Shown in pieces: positions 11,150-22,012 of a DNA stretch of 64,000 nucleotides. The translations under genes and the position numbers were made by a program. Numbering within the stretch: the stretch's first letter is position 1; every line of letters starts with the position of its first letter. The notes under the pieces are model-generated. The model had not been told where the DNA came from. It searched no databases and saw only the letters and a list, made by a program, of their open reading frames with translations. This DNA is from Pocillopora verrucosa (Eukaryota; Cnidaria; Anthozoa; Scleractinia; Pocilloporidae): NCBI RefSeq assembly GCF_036669915.1, contig NC_089320.1, positions 14,188,287-14,252,286 of the forward strand, read 5' to 3'.

Positions 11150-12967
11150 TTTAGGGTTAGGAAATTACAGCCAAACGGCGATGAAAGCTCCTCGGATGAA
11201 GTTATCGAAGATGATCTGGCGCCTGCCAAAGGATACAGACTTGTCTCAATGGACAGTCTTCTTAAATTTGTGAAGAGGATTCACGCACAAACTCCATGTA
11301 ATTTAGGTAAGAATTATGTGAGTTAAATTATAAGACCTATGAACTACGATTTAAAAGCTGTTTTTCTGGATCAATCCTGAGCCAGAATTACCACAGTTAT
11401 ATCGCTTTATTAATAAGAGTGTTGATTGTCTTTATTGATCTATTAGGCCAGATACAAATATTGGAGAGTTCCTATAACCGGTTTGGACTTGGTAGCTCGC
11501 TTTATGCCAAGTGCAGTGGTTGCAGCATATCCGGGTTTCTCGCAACTGGTAGCCACCCTTAAGATGATGTTAATCCGAGGACCCTTCAAGGAAAAGATGT
11601 CAACAGAAGAATGGTATTTGCTGCATTTGAGAGTGGAATTGGAAAAGAAGGAGTAGCCAAATTTTGTGAGGTCTTCAATATGCCTTTTAATATGTCACCT
11701 GACACCTGGTACAGCCATGAAGAGACCCTTAGTCAAGCCTTTCAAGAGGAAACAAGTGTGCAGCTACAAAAGAACTGTGCAGAAGCCAGAAAGCTTGCCA
11801 TGCTTGAGGAAGGTATTGATGATGATGACGCTATTACTACTGTAGATATTTCCATGACTTTCGATGGTACATGGTCAAAGTGTGGCTACACTGCCAAACA
11901 CTGTATTGGCTTTGTGATATCTGCAGCTACAAGAAAGGTCCTGGATTTTGAAATAATTTCTAAAGTGTGTCAACAATGTACTCAAATGAAAGCAAAACTT
12001 GATGAGGCAGGTTTCAATGACTGGTACCAAGACCATATCTGTGAAGGTTCCTACGGGAGGAAGACCATCTTCAAGGAAAAGCAGAGTGTGAGAGAATTAT
12101 AAAATTGGACTGTATTGGTCATGTCCAAAAAAGGCTTGGCCAGGCCCTTTACGAGTTTCAAAGGTCCTCCATTAAGCTACCTGATGGCAAACCAATGAAA
12201 GATAGAGATGGCCGACTAATTAAGCAAGCTATTGAAAAACTGAAAAAAAATAATGGAAAAGCTGTGCGCAACAATGTAAACAAAAACATAGCCTTGACAA
12301 GTGAGAGAGATAGTGCAGTAAGAAAGATGCAAGAGGAGATAAAAGCTGGCTTGTATCGCTGCCTAAAAATTCCAAACCAAGAAAGGCATAAATACTGTCC
12401 AATTAATTCATGGTGCAAGTTCAAAAAAAGATTGCCTTGTCCAAACAAGCCACATTACTTGGATAGTGTTTTCAAGGAACCCCTTGAGAAAATCTATGAT
12501 CGTTTGAGTGAGCCAGCACTCCTCATCAGATGCTAGCCTGGATACACCAGAATGCAAACGAGTCTATCATTGAATTGGCTTGGAACAAGTGTCCCAAGCA
12601 TAAGTGGTATGGAAGAAAGCGAATTGTCATGGCTGTATCCTCTGCCGCTTTGCCCTTCAGTTGAGGTGCAACAAAAAAATTTGATGTCATGAGGAAAGCT
12701 GAAATCTCATCTGGCAAGCACAGTTAGAAGGAAGCAAGACAGAGAGAGAAAGGAAGAATTAAGCAAACAGAGCACAGAGCTCAAGAAAAACACAAACAAT
12801 ATAGACGTACACGAAGACAAGCTGAGCAGAGGGAAGAAGACCTGCATGTAACCAGGAAAGGCATGACCTACGTGGCTGGAGGTTTCGATGAAACACAGCT
12901 GTGCAGAGCAAGCAAAAAGAGAAAGAACAAAAGCACCTTAGCATACCTTCAAGGAGGTGTGCTGTGA
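11150..12967 (+). pseudogene. Mutator-like (MULE) transposase remnant 2, near full length, with intron
   Basis: The longest MULE copy. The N-terminal part (GYRLVSMDSLLKFVKRIHAQ) ends at a donor at 11307. An intron of 140 bases ends at 11446, and the frame resumes in phase as GQIQILESSYNRFGLGSSLY and AKCSGC. Further blocks are KDVNRRMVFAAFESGIGKE, then TTVDISMTFDGTWSKCGYTA with CIGFVIS and VLDFEIISKVCQQCTQMK (the block around the first catalytic Asp), LDCIGHVQKRLGQ, KPHYLDSVFKEPLEKIYDRL and GMTYVAGGF near the end. The longest open pieces are 11611-12102 and 12105-12536. Between them the YKWMVSDGD-type block present in remnant 1 is missing, and a frameshift occurs near 12100. Not functional. 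Confidence 0.8.
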
Positions 12968-12969
12968 TG

Positions 12970-13311
12970 CACAAAAGGCCATTTTAGGGAGTTATAAGTC
13001 TTACAAGTGACATTAAGATAACACTGATGTTTTAATTGCATCTTTCTGAAAATAGCTTTTTCCGGGGTAGTTTTATTGGCCCCTCTTTTTTTTCCAAAGA
13101 GTATTTCAGCTATTGACCCCAAATTTGGTACACAGTAACTTGTTAATTATTAACCTAAAATAAACAACATGTTTACTCTAAACAAGTCAAGTAGAAGGCA
13201 ACTGTCTGGGTGTACTTCTTACCAAGTTTGAGCTGATTTGATTGAATTGTTGATTAAATATGATTTTTTGAGTAAGCTACCAAAATCTCACCCTAAACTA
13301 GCCGTAATGCT
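12970..13311. other. 3' flank of MULE remnant 2
   Basis: AT-rich sequence between the MULE C-terminus and the minus-strand LINE fragment. It may contain the 3' part of the MULE element, but I could not identify a terminal inverted repeat or target-site duplication by eye. Confidence 0.3.
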
Positions 13312-13700
13312 CCCTTAAAGGCGATGATAGCTGTTCGTAAATATAGCTGGGTTGCAACCGGCAACCAGTTAAGCTCTTTTAAAAGTAGCGAAATATGGTC
13401 GTATTTATGCGTGTCGGTCACAATACGAGCGGCGAAATTCTGAATGGCTCATAATTCATTTATGTTAAGTTAAGATGTATTGGCTCATACGTTTGAACAA
13501 TGAAAGAGCTTACTAAAAACTAGAGCGTTAATGCTGGTCAAGAGCGTACGTTTATCGAATGCATGCTTGATTCCGTTTATTTGAATAAGACAAGACATGC
13601 GCTAAGAAATAGTTTTGGTAATATGTTCGTCGTAAGGTCAGGTTGGCATCTAAAATTACCCCAAGGTCTCCAGCAGTATCTTCAGGCACGAGGTCTCTTC
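13312..13700 (-). pseudogene. LINE reverse-transcriptase C-terminal fragment, minus strand
   Basis: The reverse complement reads AGDLGVILDANLT, (frameshift) YDEHITKTIS, CLIQINGIKHAFDKRTLLTS, INALVFSKLFHCSNV, AIQNFAARIVTDTHKYDHIS, LLLKELNWLPVATQLYLRTA and IIAFK. This order (LGV..D, F.HCS.V, Q.FAARIV, L.WLPV) is the standard C-terminal part of a LINE reverse transcriptase ORF. At least four stop codons and one frameshift are present. It differs in sequence and orientation from the two plus-strand LINE fragments, so it comes from another LINE family. Confidence 0.8.
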
Positions 13701-14107
13701 AGTCGTTGCAGCTGCAACAACTACGATATTATCTTCTTTGATTATTAGTTTGGACCGCGTATCGTTCTCCCCCTGATCTTCCCGAATTTGTCTCGAGGAC
13801 TGAATCAATAAGTTCATCTGGATATCTTAGCAGAGGGGAGTGTATGTGTACAAACCTTGAAGGAGTAAAAAAAAATTTCAAAGTCTGGCAACACAGTTTC
13901 ATGACTGCTCTTGACTGGGTAAGAAAAACTATGGATTGTGGCAGACAAACTGTCATAGGAAACCCCACCTAGCATCTTTCCCTCAGTGGCACAGTTCTGG
14001 ACAAACAAACTCTAGAGATGAACGACATACTAAAAAGAAACAGATAAGATTTTTTTCTTTAGTACTTTAGCGACGTAAATTACTGCATCCCAAACGTCTC
14101 ACTCAGA

Positions 14108-14515
14108 CGTTACGCTGATGATACCACATGTTATGGTGCTAATGTATCTCCAAATATACTGGAGTTTGTGGTCAACAAAGATTTGTTTCAGAAATAACCA
14201 TCTCATATTAACGACAGCAAGACACAGGCATTCTCCGTTGGCCCATGCAAATATGATTATGAACTCTACATGGACAGTACTAAGAGAGACATTGCTAATG
14301 ATGTTAACATTCTGGGAGTAACCCTGGATAGTAAACTTAATTTTAAAATCCACATCTCAGAGCCACTTAGGAAGGCTTATGCTATGGCCGCAGGTTTGTG
14401 ACGAATAGGAAGATTTTTGGCTATCGACACGGTGATCATGTTATAAAAGACATTTATTGTCCACACTTAGAATACTGCAGTCCTTTAATGCGTGGCCTAG
14501 GAAAAGTTCAAAGTA
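14108..14515 (+). pseudogene. LINE reverse-transcriptase fragment (copy 2)
   Basis: Reads YADDTTCYGANVSPNILEF, VVNKDLF, NDSKTQAFSVGPCKYD, ANDVNILGVTLDSKLNFKIH, SEPLRKAYAMAAG and DIYCPHLEYCSPLMRGLGKV. YADD is the reverse-transcriptase catalytic box, kept intact here. It is a sister of the fragment at 7918-8303, covering nearly the same part of the protein. One or two stops and frameshifts break it. The downstream PHLEYCSP block is the usual LINE continuation. Confidence 0.82.
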
Positions 14516-15360
14516 ATCTATTAGATTACTGAGATTAGTAATCTCATTAATGTATCTTAAGATGCGTGTTGGGTTACGATAAAACTGTTGAAAAGATAGC
14601 CATTTAGCCATACGGCTGCGAACATTTGAAATAGTCTTGCCACCAAAGTTCATAACTCAGCGAGTCTAACAGAATTCCAAAACACTCTTGAGAAAGCTAT
14701 TTATAAGAATCATTACTTCATTTCTTTCCATTTCCCATTATTATTAATAATTTCATTTTCCATTATGTTTGTAATTCATTTAACTATTTCATGTTGTTTA
14801 CACACGAGTTTACTAGCTTTGAACGAGTTACTACCCCAGTACGATACATGTTTAAATAATGAATTGTAATTTATTGTGGAAAGAAAGCCAAGACCTGACG
14901 TTCAAGAAACACCTGAGTACACTACTGAAGAGGAAAGAGCTCGCGGGGAGGACGTTAAGAATTCCACTAAATTAGACGTTCTCCAGAGAGCAGAAGATAA
15001 AATTCAAGTTGTCTTTGATGAAGATGTCTTGACTGTGCTTCAAATTACGCTGGATGATTTTAAAAGGAAACTCTCCTCTCAACAAATGTCCTCCCCCTCT
15101 TTTTATTCGATGCGCATGCGAAGATTTCATAGAGGATATGGACACTGAACGGGAACTTTAATCAGTGGAAGATCAAGATCATGATACGCTGAAGACAGCA
15201 AGGTTACCATGACGATCTATCCTTTCATCCAGTTAGTCGTAGGTGTAAAGTGGATAAGTGTGCATGATCCAGCAGTGCCCAAAATTGTTTCTGGTTTTTA
15301 ATTTTTAGCCGTTGCGGAACGATTATTTACGACCTGGGCAACACAAACAACTTGGTTTCC

Positions 15361-15738
15361 ATGGTAACGCAAACAGCATCTTTTTGTTTTCGACGTTGTT
15401 TTATTCCCTGGAGTTCTTTCAGTTCGCATAAACCACATACCAAAGCAAAAGGCCGGGGGGAAAATACTAAAAACCGGGATAGGAAAAAGAGAAAAGGAAA
15501 AAAATTCTCAGAAATACAGAGACACGCCAAAAAGTTGATAGAAATATCCGTTGGGGGGGAGATCCACAATGCAACGCCTGGTACATCGCGTGATTCTTCT
15601 TCCGACGAGTCTGACATCGATCAACCGATCAGTGCGTCTAAAACGAAACTGGCTTTACCAGACTCCTCTTCAGAAAGTTCTGATGAAGAGAGCAAGTTTC
15701 AAGGTCGAGGATACAGGGTTCTCCTTATCAGGCGGTAA
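15361..15738 (+). pseudogene. Probable N-terminal part of MULE remnant 3
   Basis: An open frame from ATG 15361, basic in its middle (KNRDRKKRKGKKFSEIQRHA) then Ser/Asp-rich (SSDESDIDQPISASKTK, SSSESSDEESK), ending GRGYRV. The Ser-Asp-Glu cluster followed by GYR-hydrophobic is what remnant 2 has just before its first conserved block (DESSSDEVIEDD ... GYRLVSM). I therefore read this as the N-terminus of a third MULE protein whose C-terminus is at 17226-17464, with the middle lost or replaced. It could instead be an independent short gene. Confidence 0.4.
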
Positions 15739-16024
15739 ACGGTAAAATTTAACACTTGTAAGAGCACTTATTACTGCCTGCAAACGCTCAGAACCCTTAA
15801 AAAATACGCATTTAAGGTGAGCTAATCTGGTAAGAAAGTGTAATAACAAGCCAACAGTGTGCACTATCGTAGATCTACGTGTGCTTTAGTTAGCTAACAC
15901 TGACTGGTACCTTTCGAATTTCGAAGCAAGAGCGATTTTTCGTGGGCTTTCTGTTAAATCTCACAACATTTGTCAGTTCTCTGCACGTGCAAATGTGGTG
16001 TCGTTTAGTTGTTCAGTTTCCACG

Positions 16025-16330
16025 ATGAAACGGCAGCAAACATTACTGTCGTTTCTGTCCAGTAACAAGAGGTCACGAAGAGTGGCTGGTAAGCTTTACA
16101 AGAACTTTAGGGGTAAACAAAACAACGTACTAGCGATGGAAAAGCAGCCAATTACCAGAAATAACCGCCTTGACAGCTCTACAATTTCCGGCTATATTTA
16201 TTTACAAACACGTGGGGACAAAGCAAGTCTTCATGGTGAAATTCTATTGAAATGTGTTTCAGGCAACGGTCTGAAAGAAGCCTTGAAAATAAAATCTCTC
16301 GACCGCGTAAAAGTTCTGAATTTGAGATGA
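16025..16330 (+). CDS. ORF of 101 aa, unrecognised, transposon context
   Basis: ATG-started frame beginning MKRQQTLLSFLSSNKRSRR. This style of N-terminus (Lys/Arg, then a short hydrophobic Leu-Ser-Phe motif, then basic) is common at the start of hAT and BED-finger transposases, but no zinc-binding residues follow. It lies between the proposed N- and C-terminal parts of MULE remnant 3. It may be an insertion or a chance frame. Confidence 0.2.
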   Translation: MKRQQTLLSFLSSNKRSRRVAGKLYKNFRGKQNNVLAMEKQPITRNNRLDSSTISGYIYLQTRGDKASLHGEILLKCVSGNGLKEALKIKSLDRVKVLNLR

Positions 16331-17225
16331 TTAGAACACGAATTCAGCTATTCGATGTGATTCGATTTCATAGCGATGCGATTCGTAGCTGACACCGCTG
16401 ATTTTCCAGCGATATGCCGTGTAAGTGACGCCAAAGATATCACCCGGAATCGAAGGGAGACCAGTTTACGTTATAAGCAGTTTGGAAAGAGCATAGTCAA
16501 ATACAATGCTTTTAAACAATTTTTACTTTGTTTTGTTCAACCTCTGAACCTAAAGGTGTATCGTTCACATTATGAATTTTTCGATGGAGAATTTTTGATG
16601 GGCGCGATGTACTGTATGCTTTAGGAAATGACAAAGTTGAGAATGACCAGCCGCCTGAAGCTGCAAATGTGCTTTACTGGTTTGAAAAGGTCCCTTACCT
16701 GTTATGCTGAAAACTAGGGAGAACCCTGGGATACAGGCTTATAGATCTGGACAAGTTTTCTTCAACACTCTCCAGTGCACATATTTGCGGGGAAGGTGAG
16801 ATACATATAATTTTTGCCAAGTTTACATGTGTTCAGTTTAAGCTTAAGGTTGGTTCTGCACCAAATGTTTCAACTTTGTCGTGTAGTTTCTCTGTAATTG
16901 CTTGTTATAAGACATTTTCACACAGCTGTCTAATTTTTAAATGGCAATGTGTGCTTTACTTTAGTTTCTTTCTTTATTAATATTTTTCCCCTTTGCTTGG
17001 TAAGTGTTCACTGTTTAAAACCTACAGTGATGTATCTGAAACAATTATTTTCATATTTCAAATAATACATGTATATCTACCACTATTTAAGGCAATTTGA
17101 GGATTCAGGAGAATGAATCTGGAAGAAGAGGGCTAATGGCTCATCTCACTGCGCAGTGCAGCTTGTGCCTTGAACAGACCCCTTTGGACAGACCCTTTGG
17201 ATACTTCCTCTTTTATAAGCAAGTA

Positions 17226-17464
17226 GTAGTATTACACTTTCACAGTGGGGCTGCCAGCAGAGAGAAAATGATGGAAAGGTTGTCCATTCCAGCTGGCAAA
17301 TTCACTAAGAGGGCATCTACTTTGAAGGACAAGAAACGGGCGAGGAAATATGACCTGCAGGCTAGTGCAAAGGAAAAGAAGCGCCAGCAAGCGGAGCCGC
17401 TGACGCAAACCCGATGAGAAGAGGCCCATCGTGAAACAGAAGGAGTCACTTATGAAGTAGGAGC
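17226..17464 (+). pseudogene. Mutator-like (MULE) transposase remnant 3, C-terminal end
   Basis: Reads VLHFHSGAASREKMMERLSI, PAGKFTKRASTLKDKKRARK and KEKKRQQAEPLTQTR, then an in-frame stop, then EEAHRETEGVTYEVGAL. It aligns block by block with the end of remnant 1 (CHFHKGAE ... KEKKRRQAMQ ... EGVTYEASSF). The single stop splits an otherwise conserved ending, so this copy is the least decayed at its C-terminus. Confidence 0.8.
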
Positions 17465-18139
17465 CCTCTTAACTGAATTGTGGACTTTCTGTACTAAAAA
17501 AAGAGTCTTTGTGGCTATCCTAAAATATCATTTCTTAACTTTAAAGCTCAATTTCTCAGAACGCGAACTTTACATCTCTGAGAAAAGATATCTTAAGATG
17601 TATTTATCCAATTACTCTGAAATTTTCAGGTTTGTTTCTTCTCGTTGAGTTGAGTTAAATGAGCATGGAGATTCTGCTTATGTTAATTTGAAGTCAAGTT
17701 ATTGTAATCCATGTAACCTCAAACATATTGGTGACTTTTAGAGGTGCACTGGGAAAAATGTTTTTACAATCTCAAAAAGTTCTATGCTCGTTTAAGAGGG
17801 TGATATCTGTGCTCTTGATTGATACTAAAATAACATAATTCCATGCAATCTACAGCCAGATATCTTCTCAACTACAGCTTGGTTACACGCAGCATGTGGT
17901 GAGAATTTTGGGCTACCCCCGCCAGGGAGAAGGATAGCACAAAGCAAAAAAAACAAAACAAAACACTCAAAGATGGAGACGAGATGGTGCAAAAACTTTC
18001 AATGAGAACTTGAGCAAAATTCAAGCAATCAAATCATAAAAAAAAGTTAGCCCTCACATTAAAAGTGCCATCATTCCCTTTGGTGAGGCAAATCAAGTGG
18101 GACTTCACACTAATTGGTGATTAATCTGAGAGATCACCA

Positions 18140-18915
18140 TACAAAATTCACCACAAGGACTAGAAGAAAAGATGAAAGCACTAAAGAAAGAGCATATCTA
18201 CATTAAACTGAAAAGAAAGGTCTAAAACCCTTTATGTGACATTCAAAATCTCTGGGGCAAGATGGTAGACAAGACCAGGAGGTTTCATAGACAGCTCATC
18301 CACAACCAACAGAACAGGATTGCCCTTTTCAAAGAGACAAAAAAAAGGAAATGAAACAGAGTTTCAGAAACTGGTTTCAAGAGTGGAAAAAATTTCTGCT
18401 ACCGTTGACAGCATTGCTAAAAGCAGTCAATGACATTTACACTGTAGGAGCAGAGTAACCACACTAAGTACCACCAAAAGATACCTGGCATGCCACAATT
18501 AGATGAAAGAGCCTCAGCTGAAGAAACACCAATTCTCTTTATAAGAATCTTTGCAGCTACAGGCACCAAGTGATCATAGCTCATCCAGTTCTGTCAAGAA
18601 ACCAGAACCACAGCCATTGCCAACACTTGAAATTCTGCCATTCAAATGTACTGCCAAAAAAGAAGAAGTTGACTCAAATGATTTATGATTGCCTTTCTCA
18701 ACTGACTTGGATCATATACAGTAGCAACCTCAGCTGCTGGATCCTGCTATTACACGAGCTGTTCCACTAAGCAAAAAGACTAACCAGACTACTAAAAGTT
18801 TTCCTGGGCAAAAAACTCTGCAATCTTCTTACAGACCAACTGCATGGGCTAAGGCCAACAGGATTCACCTTTCAACAACAACCCTCCATCTTCTAGTACT
18901 AAAAGTTGTTCAGTG
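18140..18915 (+). pseudogene. Degraded coding-like stretch, unrecognised
   Basis: From about 18240 the text reads NLWGKMVDKTRRFHRQLIHN and QQNRIALFKETKK, then shifts one frame within an A-run near 18341 to NETEFQKLVSRVEKISATVD. The same frame, with a few stops, carries APSDHSSSSSVKKPEPQPLP, TLEILPFKCTAKKEEVDSND, DPAITRAVPLSKKTNQTTKS and QSSYRPTAWAKANRIHLS up to 18914. The early part looks like a coiled coil and the later part is Ser/Pro-rich and low in complexity. Persistence of one frame over about 570 bases with only scattered stops suggests a decayed gene or transposon ORF rather than chance. Identity unknown. Confidence 0.35.
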
Positions 18916-19168
18916 ACACCAGAATACTGTTGTTGGAGATAAAGATGCCCAAAGGGAAAACCAAGGTTGAATTTGTGCCACAAGCCTTCAATTCACTATA
19001 AAGAGGACTGTCCCATTGACTATTGTCATTATCATAGTTATCATTTTTATTGTAATAATATCCTTATTATTATTGTTAGCATTACTATCATCATGATTAT
19101 TCACTAATTTCTTTCTTAAGTTTATTTATTTGTAAATATACAATGTTCTTTTTCAGGATTCTGTGATT

Positions 19169-19625
19169 TTATTTTGTATAACAAAAAAAGAAAACGTCCA
19201 AACACTCCTCTGTCATTTTGCAAAAACCATCAGTGGTTTTAGCTTTGTCATTGCCACTAGAATACCACTGCAGTAAATGCACCACATTTTTAGTAAGAAT
19301 GTGACCAAATAAATCTAGCAAGAAGTTCTTTAAAACGTTTTTTTTTCTTAAAAGAAAGAAGTTGCAACCCATGGACCACTTTTGGCATTTTGTTCCTGTG
19401 TAGTGTAAATGCACCATCAGAACAAAAATTACAGTAATTGACATTTAAAAAATAACTTGCAACCAACATCAACATTTGGAAGAAAGGCCACCTGAGAGAA
19501 GACAGAGAATCTCTTACAGACTGAACTTCTTTATCACCTATAACATGATTCTGTAAGGTTAAATATTCCAAGAAAACAGCACAGATAAAAGAGACTGTGA
19601 AGGTCACCCTTATGTCAAAAGACAC
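19169..19625 (-). pseudogene. Degraded coding-like stretch, minus strand, unrecognised
   Basis: Two overlapping minus-strand frames (19290-19625 and 19169-19444) look like one broken frame. The readable parts are VQSVRDSLSSLRWPFFQMLM, LVASYFLNVNYCNFC, DGAFTLHRNKMPKVVHG and, after a shift, GILVAMTKLKPLMVF. The composition is protein-like (mixed hydrophobic and charged, Trp and Cys present), but I do not recognise the family. It lies tail-to-tail with the degraded stretch at 18.1-18.9 kb. Confidence 0.3.
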
Positions 19626-19800
19626 ATCAACAACAAAGGGTCACACAGATTTTGAAAGAGCCATGACATGATTGCAATATATATAGACAGGGAATATGCA
19701 GGTAAACTTAGTCCAATGCATCAAACCATGTTTCTACTGCTGTACTTTAATAATTTTTTAATTATAACTACTACCTCAGAGTAGCTCCCATTGCGGGCCT

Positions 19801-19832
19801 ATGTTTTACGTAAAACATCCGGGCAATTGCCC
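19801..19832. repeat. Two adjacent perfect palindromes
   Basis: ATGTTTTACGTAAAACAT (19801-19818) is a perfect 18-base palindrome centred on ACGT. Two bases later GGGCAATTGCCC (19821-19832) is a perfect 12-base palindrome. The core TTACGTAA of the first equals the optimal PAR-bZIP/C/EBP-type site. Whether it is regulatory or the end of a small element is not decidable here. Confidence 0.6.
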
Positions 19833-19839
19833 ATGTGCT

Positions 19840-21820
19840 TTTGGAAGGAAAATTGTCGTGTTCATGTTGAGATATTTGTTACAGTGAATTATAGTTGTTC
19901 ATAGAAACCCTAAGCTCGAACAGTAGGTGAGTTTTCATTGTATTTGTGTATATTGTAATTTTGTTGTTCTAAACATATTTTCTGTTTGCAGAAAACCTCC
20001 CTTATTGGTTTAGTTGAGTTTTTGATTTCAAGCATTATGTGTTTCTGCAAAATAAACAACACTCAGAGAACAATAATTATTATGAATTTCTTATATATTT
20101 ATGTCATTATTGTAAGATACTTATTCAAATATTTGTCAGTATTTCTAATTATAAGAACAAAATTGCTTCAGGCAAATCTAGCCTAAAGTTCATGTTTCTA
20201 TAAGTGACCATATTCATAAAACTCAAAAAATGTTAAGTGTTAACCTAACCTGGGGTTGGTGTCAAAATTTAATCAGATATATAGCTCTGGAAAGGGATTT
20301 TTCTTATATATTTTTTTCCTGTTGGTTTTGAGTCATATTGAAATAAAAACCCAACAAAACCTTAGCTCTTATACATGCTCTCCTATATAAGAAATTATAT
20401 GTAAAGCCAAGGTTAACTTTTAATTCTAGTTTGATGTTAATCCCATTTCAAACCAGTTATGATAAACTGCAGACCGTGCAACTATGCAGACTGTGCAATT
20501 TTTTTGTTTGCTTTTTTTTAAACTGTGATTTACATATGATTAAGATGTATACACCTTTTTCTTACTCTTTTGGTTATGTTGGAACTGTTTCCACTTTTTG
20601 GACACCACATGACATACTGTTATGAGATTATTTCCAGCTCATGTTACCTAGCAAAATAAAATTGCCATCTCAAGTTCCTAGAGCACATAAAAATTAGCCC
20701 CACATGCGAGATTTATCGCAGATGTAATTTGCGTGGACAACGACACTGATTTAAAGGTAAGGAATGGGCTGTGTGGACGAAGCAAATGATTACCAGGATC
20801 TTCACAAGACAGCACAAAGAACTTTTCAATAAAGAAAGTGCTGAAAGTTAAAAGTGAACTTTACTGGTAAATAGGATTTTTAAATTGGAGTAGAAGAGTG
20901 ATTGATAGCTAGTGGAAAATTTTGGCCATGTCAGTTGTGTTCAACCTGATCTCCGATTGTAATGCATACACAGCGGGTGTAAAATGAAAATTAACAGAAC
21001 AATTTCCAATACACCAGTTGACAGGAGTCGAGGTTTCATCAGTATTTTTTTTTATTTTACCAGAGATCGAAAATATAGAGTAAAAAGGAATTATTATCAT
21101 TCCTAGATTAAGGTTGTCCACAGTATTTAAAGTTTGCATTTGATACTGACATCAGTGAGTCTTCCACACTTGCATAATGTTTTGCCGCAAAGTGATTAAA
21201 GTGCTTTAATCTGGCTCAGACTTGAGTTGTACTGGTAGAATCACAGATCTGAAGAAACTTGTAAATCAAGGCATGCACACAGCACATACCAAAAACGTAG
21301 CAGCATTCAAAACGGCACTCGTTAGTTGATTATTACTGATTATCATTCAGTCAAAAACCAATTCCCAACAAAGTTTTCTGATTTCCATTTAATTTCCACC
21401 AAGGTCTAAAATATAATTTTATAGGCAAGACAACAAATTTTTTTCTCAGGCTGAAAAACCGCACAATATTGGTAAAATTGGATACTCATTGAAGTCGAAT
21501 GGGTGATAGGTCATGAATGAATTTGTCAGTGTCTCGTAAGACGCAACAGTCGAAATTCTCCAGCAAACAAAGCGCGGTCTGTATGGTCTGCACAGTCTGC
21601 AGTTTGCAGTCTGCATTTTAGCATGACCGATTTTGAACAACCTAAGCTTATGGCTTATATGGCAAAGCTGGTCAAGCGGAAGATAGCTTAATGTGCTGAT
21701 TGAGTGGGTAACTTCATGCTTAACTGTTACAACAATTATTTAAAGTAAGGTTAATTAAACATAACTAAACGACGAATTACAACCTAGAATGAAAATTACA
21801 ACCCTTAGGAATATCTGTAA
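19840..21820. other. Non-coding stretch
   Basis: AT-rich, with no gene, RNA or clear element recognised. Short frames (for example 20909-21139 on the minus strand) lack splice borders and similarity. Confidence 0.35.
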
Positions 21821-21824
21821 ACTT

Positions 21825-22012
21825 TCATTCACGAAACATGCCCTCTACTTTTGCTAGTTGAATGAAGAATTACAGTTGACGGAGAGGGAATGGTCGGCGG
21901 ACTTGAAAGGACTTGACGGCGACCATTCTCTGTCCATCGGCTGCAATTCTTGAACCTTGATTCAACCTAACAAACACAGATGGCTAATTTCATGAATGAA
22001 ATTTAACATATT
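21825..22012. repeat. Imperfect foldback element (MITE-like)
   Basis: The arms pair around 21900-21920. The left AAGAATTACAGTTGACGGAG and GGGAATGGTCG oppose the right CGACCATTCTC and CCATCGGCTGCAATTCTT. Pairing continues outward more loosely (CATTCACGAAACATG against ATTTCATGAATG). Such a long foldback without coding capacity is what a miniature inverted-repeat transposon leaves. Confidence 0.6.

Noticed and set aside
14876..15148. Charged 90-codon frame
   Set aside because: Opens with GTG, not ATG, has no upstream acceptor in phase that I can find, and lies among transposon debris. It may be part of a decayed element, but I cannot support a gene.
15355..15368. Second X-box-like palindrome (GTTTCCATGGTAAC)
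   Set aside because: It overlaps the start of a decayed transposase ORF and has no ciliary gene beside it, so a regulatory role is not supported.
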